Source of the DNA: Nocardia spumae
Lineage (GTDB): Bacteria > Actinomycetota > Actinomycetes > Mycobacteriales > Mycobacteriaceae
Direction of reading: 5' to 3'
Assembly (NCBI RefSeq): GCF_020733635.1
Contig: NZ_JAJFZL010000001.1
Location: forward strand, 6,920,864-6,984,863
Length of the DNA: 64,000 nucleotides
The position numbers were made by a program, and so were the translations under genes. Of this stretch, positions 27,149-38,587 are shown in pieces (the first letter of the stretch is position 1; each line of letters opens with the position of its first letter). The notes under the pieces were generated by a model. It ran no database searches, had not been told where the DNA came from, and saw nothing but the letters and a program-made list of their open reading frames with translations.

Positions 27149-28089
27149 CGCCGCTCGCAACGGGCCGGATGATGCCGCATACGGCCGGTGCGGGCCGTTT
27201 CGCTCCCAGCCCGTCCGGGGATCTGCACCTGGGCAATCTACGCACCGCCCTGCTGGCCTGGCTGTTCGCGCGCTGCTCGGCCCGCAATTTCCGGCTCCGG
27301 ATCGAGGACCTCGATCGGGTGCGCCCCGGTGCGGAGCAACGCCAGCTCGAGGATCTGGCGGCGATCGGGCTGGACTGGGACGGTGCGGTTGTCCGGCAAT
27401 CGGAGCGCACGCAGCACTACGCGGACGCGATCGACCGGCTCACCGCCGCCGGTATGACCTACGAATGCTATTGCACGCGAAGGGAAATCCAGAAGGCCGT
27501 GACCGCGCCACACGGACCGATGGGCGCCTATCCGGGCACCTGCCGCGAACTGAGCGCCGCCGAACGAGCGGCCAAGCGCGCCGAAGGCCGACCGGCCGCG
27601 CTGCGCTTGCGCTCACGGACAACGGAATTCGAGATAGCCGACGAGATCCACGGCACCTACCGCGGTGTGGTCGACGATTTCGTGCTGCGCCGCGGAGACG
27701 GTACCGCCGCATACAATCTGGCGGTCGTCGTCGACGATGCGAGCCAGGGCATCGACCAGGTCGTCCGGGGTGACGATCTCCTGCCGTCATCCCCGCGCCA
27801 GGCCTATCTGGCCACCGAACTCGGACTCGCCGTGCCCGGCTACGCGCACGTCCCCCTGGTGCTCAACACCGACGGCGCCCGGCTGGCCAAGCGCGACGGG
27901 GCGGTGACCCTGCGCGACAGAACGGCACTCGGCGAAACACCGCGGCAGGTCTTCGCACTACTCGCGGCATCTCTCGGCTATCACGGAGAGACGCCGCGAG
28001 CGCTGCTCGACCAGTTCACGCCGGCCACGGTGCCGCACGAGCCGTGGATCCTGGACCCCCAGCATCCGGATCCGGCCCGCCACGGCTGA
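27145..28089 (+). CDS. gluQRS: Glutamyl-Q tRNA(Asp) synthetase
   Basis: 314 residues, a truncated glutamyl-tRNA synthetase without an anticodon-binding domain. It attaches glutamate to queuosine at position 34 of tRNA-Asp. The HIGH-like FAPSPSGDLHLG is at 19-30. The zinc site is Cys108, Cys110 (YECYC), Tyr129 and Cys133 (GAYPGTC). The KMSKS-like loop is RLAKRDGA. It is coupled to the DUF309 gene, with yhhQ and tgt nearby, giving a queuosine context. Confidence 0.9.
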   Translation: MTPLATGRMMPHTAGAGRFAPSPSGDLHLGNLRTALLAWLFARCSARNFRLRIEDLDRVRPGAEQRQLEDLAAIGLDWDGAVVRQSERTQHYADAIDRLTAAGMTYECYCTRREIQKAVTAPHGPMGAYPGTCRELSAAERAAKRAEGRPAALRLRSRTTEFEIADEIHGTYRGVVDDFVLRRGDGTAAYNLAVVVDDASQGIDQVVRGDDLLPSSPRQAYLATELGLAVPGYAHVPLVLNTDGARLAKRDGAVTLRDRTALGETPRQVFALLAASLGYHGETPRALLDQFTPATVPHEPWILDPQHPDPARHG

Positions 28090-28094
28090 TCCCG

Positions 28095-28643
28095 CTACGT
28101 ACTCGACACCACGATGTTGATCACGACCCACACGATGGTCAGCACGATGCCGGCGGCGCCGACCCAGATACCACCCAGCGCCAGACCCTTACCCTGACCG
28201 CCGCGCTCCTTGATCTGATTCAGCGCGACCACGCCGAGGATGATGCCGACGATGGATCCGATGCAGGTGCACAGCCCCAGGATCGACGCGATCAGCGAAC
28301 CGATGGCCAGGCCGTTCGTCCCCTGCTGCGGCTGGGCGTATCCGTACGGCTGATACGGCGTCGCCGCCGGGTAGCCGTAGTTCGGCTGACCGTACGTGGG
28401 CTGGCTGTAATTCGGCTGGCCGTAGGGTTGCGACTGCGGTTGCTGCTGCGGATAGCTGGGATACGACGGCGGCGGACTCGGCTGCGCGGGCTGATTCGGC
28501 GCCGAGGAGTACCCCGCCGGAGGCGGGCCGGCCGGGGGCGGCGTGGCCGACGGCGGCACCGACTGATGGCCGCCCGAGTCGGACGACACACCCTCCCCAC
28601 CGTACTGTTTCCACCATTCGTCGGAATCGCCGGGATTCGTCAT
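28095..28643 (-). CDS. DUF4190 domain membrane protein
   Basis: 182 residues. The N-terminal 105 residues are Pro/Gln/Tyr/Ser-rich with repeated YGQPNY units. Two membrane helices follow in the DUF4190 arrangement (LAIGSLIASILGLCTCIGSI, IILGVVALNQIKER, then GGIWVGAAGIVLTIVWVVI). It is a common actinobacterial envelope protein of unknown role, convergent with gluQRS. Confidence 0.85.
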   Translation of the reverse strand: MTNPGDSDEWWKQYGGEGVSSDSGGHQSVPPSATPPPAGPPPAGYSSAPNQPAQPSPPPSYPSYPQQQPQSQPYGQPNYSQPTYGQPNYGYPAATPYQPYGYAQPQQGTNGLAIGSLIASILGLCTCIGSIVGIILGVVALNQIKERGGQGKGLALGGIWVGAAGIVLTIVWVVINIVVSST

Positions 28644-28692
28644 TGCAACAGCCTATTCCACCGAGGCCCGGTGCCGGTATCGTGCACAGCTC

Positions 28693-29466
28693 GTGAGCGA
28701 GACACAAGAAACGACACCGACCGGGGAGTCTGGACGCCCCGCGGTCGAGCACGCAGCGTTTGCGCAGGCCGCGGGGAGTCCCTTCACGTTGATCGTGACG
28801 CTGTTCACGGCAACCCTGATGATCTCCAACATCTGCGCCACCAAGGGCGTCCAGTTCTTCACCGGCCACGAGCTGCACCTCGGGCCCATCGAAATACTGC
28901 CGATCACCACCGACGGCGCCTTCTTCCTGTTCCCCCTCGCCTATGTCATCGGCGATGTGCTCAGCGAGGTCTACGGCTTCAAGGCCGCCCGGCGCACCAT
29001 CTATTACGGATTCGGCATGCTGATCCTGATGGTGGTGTGCTTCTGGATCGCCATCGGCCTGCCGGCCGCCGAGTTCTACGACGGCCAGGACGCTTTCCGC
29101 ACCGTCGCCGGCACCACCCCGCAGCTGGTCGCCGCCGGCCTCGCCGGTTATGTGGTGGGACAGTTCCTGAACTCGGTGACGCTGGTGCTGATCAAGGAGC
29201 GCACCAAGGAGAAGCACCTGTGGGCCCGGTTGCTGGGCTCCACCGTGGCCGGGGAGTTCGGCGACACTCTGATCTTCTGCTCGATCGCGGCCACCGCCAT
29301 CGGTATCGACACCTGGGGCGCGTTCATCAACTACGTGATCGTCGGATTCGTGTGGAAGACGCTGTGCGAGGTACTGGTCATGCCGATCAGCTATCGCGCC
29401 ATCGCCTACCTGAAGAAGAAGGAACCCAGCTACGCACCGCTGGACAAGCCCGCGCTCTACAGCTAA
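28693..29466 (+). CDS. yhhQ: Queuosine precursor transporter (YhhQ family)
   Basis: 257 residues, about six membrane helices. Family marks include LMISNICATKGVQF, PLAYVIGDVLSEVYGFKAAR and the GEFGDTLIF segment. Members import preQ1 or queuine. GTG start; TATCGT lies 9 nt before it. It lies next to tgt (convergent, 9 bp apart) and near gluQRS, forming a queuosine-salvage group without de novo genes. Confidence 0.88.
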   Translation: MSETQETTPTGESGRPAVEHAAFAQAAGSPFTLIVTLFTATLMISNICATKGVQFFTGHELHLGPIEILPITTDGAFFLFPLAYVIGDVLSEVYGFKAARRTIYYGFGMLILMVVCFWIAIGLPAAEFYDGQDAFRTVAGTTPQLVAAGLAGYVVGQFLNSVTLVLIKERTKEKHLWARLLGSTVAGEFGDTLIFCSIAATAIGIDTWGAFINYVIVGFVWKTLCEVLVMPISYRAIAYLKKKEPSYAPLDKPALYS

Positions 29467-29475
29467 GCGAGCCTG

Positions 29476-32737
<3,262 letters not shown>

Positions 32738-32741
<4 letters not shown>

Positions 32742-32815
32742 CGCGCCGCCTCCTGCGTTTCGCGGGACACCCGCACCCGGACGGCCCGATCAGCGGCTGC
32801 GCAAAGGTAGCTCAT
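32738..32815 (-). CDS. 25-codon ORF linking the two ABC subunits
   Basis: ATG 32815 overlaps the stop of the upstream exporter gene (ATGA) and its own TGA overlaps the downstream exporter start (ATGA), so ribosomes could pass through all three frames. It begins MSYLCAAAD and ends QEAAR, the same EAAR ending as the upstream protein, because an 18-bp sequence (AGGAGGCGGCGCGATGAG) is duplicated 74 bp apart. It is probably a coupling leader created by duplication rather than a functional peptide. Confidence 0.5.
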
Positions 32816-34548
32816 CGCGCCGCCTCCTCGGGACTGAACTGCGATTCCACGATCTCCCGGTACTCCTCGCATTCGCGCACAAGCTGCTGATGGGTGCCGA
32901 GGCCGACCATGGCGCCGTCTTCGAGGACGACGATCTGGTCGGCATCACGGACGGTCGAGATCCGCTGTGCCACCGTGATCACGGCGGCGTCGCGCGTACG
33001 CGGCCGCAGGGCCTCCCGCACCCGGGCGTCGGTGGCGACGTCGAGGGCGGAGAAGCAGTCGTCGAACAGGTAGATCTTGGGCTTCTTGACCAGCGCGCGG
33101 GCGATGGCCAGACGCTGCCGCTGACCGCCCGACACCGTGGTGCCACCCTGGGCGACCGGTGTCTGTAGTCCCTCGGGCATGTCTCGCACGAAATCCGCGG
33201 CCTGCGCGATCTCGAGTGCGTCCCACAGTTGTTCGTCGGTGGCCTCCGGGTCGCCGTAGCGCAGATTCTCCGCGATCGTGCCGGAGAACAGGTAGGCCTT
33301 CTGCGGTACCAGGCCGATCTGAGAGCGCAGCAGATCCATATCGAGCTCACGCACCTCGGTGCCGCCGACCCGGACCGTACCGGCGGTCACGTCGATCAAC
33401 CGCGGAATCAGATTGACCAGGGTGGTCTTGCCGGAACCGGTGGAGCCGACGATCGCCGTGGTCCGGCCGGGTTCCACCCGGAAGCTGATGTCCCGGAGCA
33501 CAGGCTCCTCGGCACCCGGGAACTTGAACTCCGCCGCCGCGACCTCGACGATGCCGGGATCGGTGGTGAAGGTCCGCGGCTGCGCGGGCGGCACCACCGA
33601 GGAATCGGTTTCCAGCACCTCGGCGATACGTTCGGCCGAGACCGCCGCGCGGGGGGCGATCATCGCCAGGAACGAGGCCATCATGACCGCCATCAGGATC
33701 TGCATGATGTAGGACAGCAGCGCGGTCAGCGAGCCGATCTGCATCGAACCCGAGTCGATGGCGTGCCCGCCGAACCAGATCACCGCGACCGTGGTGAGGT
33801 TGCTGATCAGCATCACGGCCGGGAACATCAGGGCCGCCAACCGGCCGACGAACAGTGAGGCCGAGGTGAGGTCGTCGTTGGCGACGCCGAAGCGCGCCAC
33901 CTCCTGCCGCTCGCGCACGAAGGCACGCACCACGCGGATACCGGTGATCTGCTCGCGCAGCACCCGGTTCACCGCATCGATACGTTCCTGTACGCGCCGG
34001 AAGCCCGGCACCATGCGAGAGATGATCAGCCCCATGGTCAGCGCCAGGATCGGCACGGCGACCAGCAGAATCCAGGACAGGCCCAGGTCTTGGCGCAGCG
34101 CCATGACGATGCCGCCGACGCACATGATCGGCGCCATCACCACGATGGTCACGCTCATCACGATCAGCAGCTGTACCTGCTGCACGTCGTTGGTATTGCG
34201 CGTGATCAGCGACGGCGCCCCGAAGATGCCCACCTCGCGGGCGGAGAAGGTGCCCACCCGGTGCAGCAGCGCCGCGCGCATCTCCCGCCCCGCACCCATC
34301 GCGGCCTGTGCGCCCAGATAGACCGAACTCGCCGAGGCCACGATCTGCACACCCGAGACCAGCAGCATCCACAGACCGGTGGTCCAGATGTAGCCGATAT
34401 CGCCCTTGGTCACGCCGTTGTCGATGATGTCGGCATTCAGGCTGGGCAGGTAGAGCATGGCGATGACGGAGATGAGCTGCAGCACAACAACCCCCGACAA
34501 CTGGGTGCGGTAGGGGGCGAGAAAGGCGCGCAGCAACCGGATCAACAT
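32812..34548 (-). CDS. Heterodimeric ABC exporter subunit (degenerate ATPase half)
   Basis: 578 residues: six-helix membrane domain, Walker A GSTGSGKT, intact signature VSGGQRQR, but Walker B IYLFDDCFSALD has Asp where the catalytic Glu is expected. A degenerate site in one half with a degenerate signature in the other half is the pattern of heterodimeric exporters with a single active site. It is the first gene of the pair. Confidence 0.88.
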   Translation of the reverse strand: MLIRLLRAFLAPYRTQLSGVVVLQLISVIAMLYLPSLNADIIDNGVTKGDIGYIWTTGLWMLLVSGVQIVASASSVYLGAQAAMGAGREMRAALLHRVGTFSAREVGIFGAPSLITRNTNDVQQVQLLIVMSVTIVVMAPIMCVGGIVMALRQDLGLSWILLVAVPILALTMGLIISRMVPGFRRVQERIDAVNRVLREQITGIRVVRAFVRERQEVARFGVANDDLTSASLFVGRLAALMFPAVMLISNLTTVAVIWFGGHAIDSGSMQIGSLTALLSYIMQILMAVMMASFLAMIAPRAAVSAERIAEVLETDSSVVPPAQPRTFTTDPGIVEVAAAEFKFPGAEEPVLRDISFRVEPGRTTAIVGSTGSGKTTLVNLIPRLIDVTAGTVRVGGTEVRELDMDLLRSQIGLVPQKAYLFSGTIAENLRYGDPEATDEQLWDALEIAQAADFVRDMPEGLQTPVAQGGTTVSGGQRQRLAIARALVKKPKIYLFDDCFSALDVATDARVREALRPRTRDAAVITVAQRISTVRDADQIVVLEDGAMVGLGTHQQLVRECEEYREIVESQFSPEEAAR

Positions 34549-34652
34549 GATGGGTGCAGGCTACCGTTATTCCGGGGCGCTGTCGGCCACATTTTTCCGT
34601 CGGCGAAACGCTCCCGACCGGCCCTGTCGGCCCGGTACGGCACGGGGTGCGG

Positions 34653-35138
34653 CTAGCTGCCGGACACCGGCGCTGCCGGTCCGGGCCGCCGGGTCCAGGC
34701 GCCCGGATCACTGATGAGATCGACCACGAAATCCGGCAGTTCGTCGGCCGCGATATCGGCGATACTCACCTGCTCGAGCACGGCGCGAATATTCACTCGC
34801 AGCGCGATCCACACCCGTTGCAGCGGCGCGGCCACGCCCGAGTACTCCACATCCTCGGGCCGCTGTCCGCGCACCGAGGCCAGTGGCCCCTCGACCGCCC
34901 GAATCACGTCGGCGATGCTGATCTCCCCGGCCGGGCGGGCCAGCCGATATCCGCCGTCGGGTCCGCGCCGGCTGATCACCAGTTCGGCCCGGCGCAGTTC
35001 CGCGGCAATGGATTCCAGGATCTTCGGCGAAATCCCCTGTGCCGTGGCGATGGTCTCCGCTTTCACCGAATTCGGTTGCGTGCGAGCGATTTCCAGCAGA
35101 ATGCGAACCGCGTGATCGACCCGAGCCGTGATGTGCAC
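34653..35138 (-). CDS. Rrf2 family transcriptional regulator
   Basis: 161 residues, GTG start. The winged helix is clear (DHAVRILLEIARTQPNSVKAETIATAQ, then RGPDGGYRLARPAGEISIADVIRAVEG). The cysteines that ligate Fe-S clusters in IscR or NsrR are absent, so it is probably not an Fe-S sensor. Its GTG overlaps the stop of the upstream TetR gene by one base, so both are read from one transcript. The distal C-terminal part is longer than in minimal Rrf2 proteins. Confidence 0.85.
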   Translation of the reverse strand: MHITARVDHAVRILLEIARTQPNSVKAETIATAQGISPKILESIAAELRRAELVISRRGPDGGYRLARPAGEISIADVIRAVEGPLASVRGQRPEDVEYSGVAAPLQRVWIALRVNIRAVLEQVSIADIAADELPDFVVDLISDPGAWTRRPGPAAPVSGS

Positions 35139-35725
35139 TAGCGCTCACCGGTCAGCACGGTCAGCGCGGCGTCGAGCAGCACCTGCTCGATCAGCTCGTC
35201 GGCGGCGGCCGGCACCAATTCCTTCGACCACAACACCGTACTCAGGACCTCCAGCGCGGAGCTGGCCCGCAACAGGGCCTCGTCGGCCGGATCGGGCCCG
35301 GCCAGCCACCGGCACAGCCGCTCGTGCATGTAGAGCATGTCCGGATAGCGATCACCGATGGCGTTGAGGATAGCCACGGTATCCCGTACGCACATCGTCC
35401 CGGCCGTGCGATGGCGCAGCAGCGTGCGCAGTTGATGTTCGAGCACTTCACGCGCGCGCTGCGGGCTGTAGGGCACGCCGTCGAGTTCGTCGACCACGCG
35501 CTTCATATCGTCGAACACCGGCTCGATGATGGCGAGCAGCAGATCGAGCTTCGAAGCGTAGTGATAGTAGAGGGACGCCTTTGTGATTCCTACCGCATCC
35601 GCGACCTCGCGCAGGCTGGTCTGCTCGAAGCCCTTGTTCGAAAACAGCCGGATCGCCGCCTCACGAATCGCGTCCTTGGTGCTTTGACCTGCGACGACTG
35701 ATCCAGAGGTACTGCGGGCGCTCAT
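35138..35725 (-). CDS. TetR family regulator of the MmpL genes
   Basis: 195 residues. The N-terminal HTH is canonical (KDAIREAAIRLFSNKGFEQT, then LREVADAVGITKASLYYHY), and the C-terminal ligand domain includes CVRDTVAILNAIGDRYPDM. It is divergent from the MmpL pair, with a palindromic operator between, so it most likely represses mmpL export. Confidence 0.87.
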   Translation of the reverse strand: MSARSTSGSVVAGQSTKDAIREAAIRLFSNKGFEQTSLREVADAVGITKASLYYHYASKLDLLLAIIEPVFDDMKRVVDELDGVPYSPQRAREVLEHQLRTLLRHRTAGTMCVRDTVAILNAIGDRYPDMLYMHERLCRWLAGPDPADEALLRASSALEVLSTVLWSKELVPAAADELIEQVLLDAALTVLTGER

Positions 35726-35800
35726 TCGACGATCCTCTCATCAACCGACGGAAGCGGAGGCCCGGCCCCGAAAATCGAGGTTGTTCCTCCGCTTATCGAT

Positions 35801-35827
35801 TCGGTAGTCTACCTACCGCACGGTAGG
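35801..35827. promoter_or_regulatory. TetR operator candidate
   Basis: CCTACCG-CA-CGGTAGG palindrome at 35812-35827, with a further TCGGTAG half-site at 35801. It lies in the gap between tetR and the first mmpL gene. Confidence 0.65.
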
Positions 35828-35931
35828 CAGAGAGCGTCGATGGAGGCGGATCGCAGTGCGGCGTCCGCAGTAGTGCTGTCTACGGGGCCTGAACTCAGCA
35901 CCGCAAATCAGCTATCGCTAGGAGATACCGC

Positions 35932-38307
35932 GTGTCCGTGTACCTCTATCGGTGGGGCAAGTTCGCCTTCCGCCGAAAATGGATCGTGCTACCGGTCTGG
36001 TTGCTGATCTTCGTGATCGTGGGCGCCGTCGGCGTCGGGCTGAAGAAGCAGAGCCAGGACGACTTCAACATGCCCGACCTGCCCTCGCAGAAGGCGACCG
36101 ACATCCTGGACAAGCAGTTCCCGGGCGCCTCCGAGGCATTCAAGTTCGACGCCGTGACCGGCACCTATGTGGTTGCCGCACAACACGGCAAGCTCACCGA
36201 CCCCGATAACCACAAGAATCTGACCGCGCTGGTCGACAAGATCAACAATCTCGACATCGTCGACAAGTCCAAGATCAAGCAGGATCCCGCGCATCCGGGT
36301 GTCCTGATCGATCCGGTGACCGCGACGTCGGCGATCGGCTGCACCTCGGGTGACCGCACCAGCTCGGACTTCATCGCCAAATGTGGTCTGACACCGCTGA
36401 ACGTGCTCGGCAAGAACAACAATGCCGACACCGTCGCCTACTTCACCGTGCCGTTCGACATCAAGTCCTTCTCCGATCTCACCGAGGCACAGAAGGACGA
36501 GGCCTACAAGGTCGCCGACGACGCACGCAACAGCGGCCTCACCGTCGAGCTCAGCGGGTCCATCGCCACCCAGCAGATGGAGACCGGCGGCGCCTCGGAG
36601 ATGATCGGCTACGTCGTGGCCTTCATCGTGATGATGATCGCCTTCGGCGCGCTGATCGCCGCCTTCGTACCGATCCTCACCGGCGTCGTCGGCGTCGGCA
36701 TGGCGGGCGCGCTGATCATGGCGGGCACCTCCATCACGAATATTCCGACCTTCACCACGGTCCTGGCCTCGATGATCGGTATCGCGCTGTCGATCGACTA
36801 CGCGCTGTTCATCGTCTCGCGCTACAAACACGAACTCGCGGTACAGGATTCACCGGAGGAAGCGGCGGGTGTGGCCATCGGCACGGCCGGCTCCGCGGTC
36901 GTCTTCGCCGGTATGACCGTGATCATCGCACTGTGCGGCCTGAGCATCGTCGGCGTCAGCTTCCTGACCTGGATGGGTCTGGGTGGTGCGCTCGCGGCCT
37001 TCTTCGCGATCCTGGTCGCGCTGACCCTGCTGCCCGCGATGATGGGCGCATTCGGCCGCTTCCTGTTCAAGCCGAAACTGCCGCTGGTGGCACGCACCGA
37101 CACCGAGGACGACAACGCCGTCACCAACGGCAAGCGGTTCGCCCGGCTCATCGCCAGGGCCCCGTGGCTGACTCTCGGCGCCAGCGTGATCGTGCTCGGC
37201 CTGCTCGCGGCACCCGCGGTGAATCTGAGCCTGGGCCTGCCGGGTGAGGACAGCCAGCCCAAGACCACCACCGTCCGCAAGGCCTACGACCTGCGCACCG
37301 AGGGCTTCGGCGAGGGCAGCAACGGCACGCTGATGGTCGTCGCCGATCTGACGAAGGTGAAGCCGGAGCAGCGCAAGGAAGCCGTCACGGCGCTGCACGA
37401 CAAGCTGGCCGCGTATCCGGGCATGGACTTCGTGACCATGCCGACCATGAGCAAGATCGATCCGCAGACCAAGACCCCGGACTACGTGAACAGCACCGGA
37501 GCCCAGCTCACCGCGGTGCCCGATTTCGGCCCGAACAACTCCGACACCCAGGACCTGGTGAAACATGCCCGGGACGCGGAATCGGAGCTGAACGCGAAAT
37601 ACGGCATGGAGTACGGCATCACCGGTACGACGGCGATCTACTCCGATGTGTCGAATGCCCTGCTCGGCAAGATCGTGCCTTATATGACGATCGTGGCGAT
37701 CGCGGCCTTCCTGCTGCTGGTGCTGGTGTTCCGTTCGGTACTGGTGCCGTTGACCGCGGCCCTCGGCTTCCTGTTGTCGATGGCGGCCACCTTCGGCACG
37801 ACCGTGCTGATCTTCCAGCAGGACAAGCTCGGCCTGATCGGTGATCAGCATCCGATCGTGAGCTTCCTGCCGATCATGTTGATCGGCTTGGTATTCGGCC
37901 TCGCCATGGACTACCAGGTCTTCCTCGTCACCCGCATGCGCGAGGAATACGTCCACGGCAAGTCGCCGAAGGAAGCCATGATCTCGGGCTACCACCACGG
38001 CGCCCGGGTGGTCACCTCCGCGGCCGTCATCATGATCTCGGTATTCGCCGGATTCGTGCTGATGCCGGATGTGACCGCGAAGTCCATGGGCTTCGCGCTG
38101 GCGGCCGGCGTCCTGTTCGACGCTTTCCTGGTCCGGATGGTGCTGATCCCGTCGCTGCTGGTCCTGATGGGCAAGTGGGCGTGGTGGATGCCCAAGTGGC
38201 TCGATCGGATCCTGCCGGATATCGACGTCGAGGGCACCAAGCTGCGTGCGCTGCAGCAGCGCGACCGCGAGGCCGCGGCCGAGCGGGAGCCGGTCCCGGT
38301 CGGCTGA
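35932..38307 (+). CDS. MMPL/RND family transporter, copy 1
   Basis: 791 residues, 12-helix RND layout with two large extracytoplasmic loops. Proton-relay helices carry SIDYALFIVSRYKHE and AMDYQVFLVTRMREEY. GTG start with AGGAG upstream. Relatives export lipids, siderophores or drugs across the mycolic envelope. No MmpS-type partner is present. It faces the TetR gene and is followed by a close paralogue. Confidence 0.9.
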   Translation: MSVYLYRWGKFAFRRKWIVLPVWLLIFVIVGAVGVGLKKQSQDDFNMPDLPSQKATDILDKQFPGASEAFKFDAVTGTYVVAAQHGKLTDPDNHKNLTALVDKINNLDIVDKSKIKQDPAHPGVLIDPVTATSAIGCTSGDRTSSDFIAKCGLTPLNVLGKNNNADTVAYFTVPFDIKSFSDLTEAQKDEAYKVADDARNSGLTVELSGSIATQQMETGGASEMIGYVVAFIVMMIAFGALIAAFVPILTGVVGVGMAGALIMAGTSITNIPTFTTVLASMIGIALSIDYALFIVSRYKHELAVQDSPEEAAGVAIGTAGSAVVFAGMTVIIALCGLSIVGVSFLTWMGLGGALAAFFAILVALTLLPAMMGAFGRFLFKPKLPLVARTDTEDDNAVTNGKRFARLIARAPWLTLGASVIVLGLLAAPAVNLSLGLPGEDSQPKTTTVRKAYDLRTEGFGEGSNGTLMVVADLTKVKPEQRKEAVTALHDKLAAYPGMDFVTMPTMSKIDPQTKTPDYVNSTGAQLTAVPDFGPNNSDTQDLVKHARDAESELNAKYGMEYGITGTTAIYSDVSNALLGKIVPYMTIVAIAAFLLLVLVFRSVLVPLTAALGFLLSMAATFGTTVLIFQQDKLGLIGDQHPIVSFLPIMLIGLVFGLAMDYQVFLVTRMREEYVHGKSPKEAMISGYHHGARVVTSAAVIMISVFAGFVLMPDVTAKSMGFALAAGVLFDAFLVRMVLIPSLLVLMGKWAWWMPKWLDRILPDIDVEGTKLRALQQRDREAAAEREPVPVG
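37852..37958 (+). repeat. 107-bp identical patch shared by the two mmpL genes (copy 1)
   Basis: Identical base for base to 40448-40554, including all third codon positions, while flanking sequence differs. It covers the helix with AMDYQVFLVTRMREEY. Recent gene conversion is the simplest reading. Confidence 0.85.
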
Positions 38308-38332
38308 TCGCGGCACTCGGAGTCCGCACGAC

Positions 38333-38367
38333 CTCGGGCCCCCACCCTTCGCGGGTGGGGGCCCGAG
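38333..38367 (+). terminator. Hairpin terminator after the first mmpL gene
   Basis: 15-bp perfect stem CTCGGGCCCCCACCC with a TTCGC loop, 25 bp after the stop. It implies that the second mmpL gene has its own promoter in 38368-38587. Confidence 0.75.
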
Positions 38368-38587
38368 TCGTATCCGGACACGGCACATCTCGATCGGGTA
38401 GAGATCTTGATCTTGCAGCTACGAGCCAGCAGACTCGAACCCGACGCTCTCCATCTCGGCCACGCACCGGATCGACGCGGTCCGATGCGTGCATCGGCAA
38501 CCGCACAGCTCGATCAGCGATCGGTCCCGGTTCGCGCTCACGGATTCGCGCTCGCGTCCGCAGGGGCCTGCGACCCTAGGAGTGCTC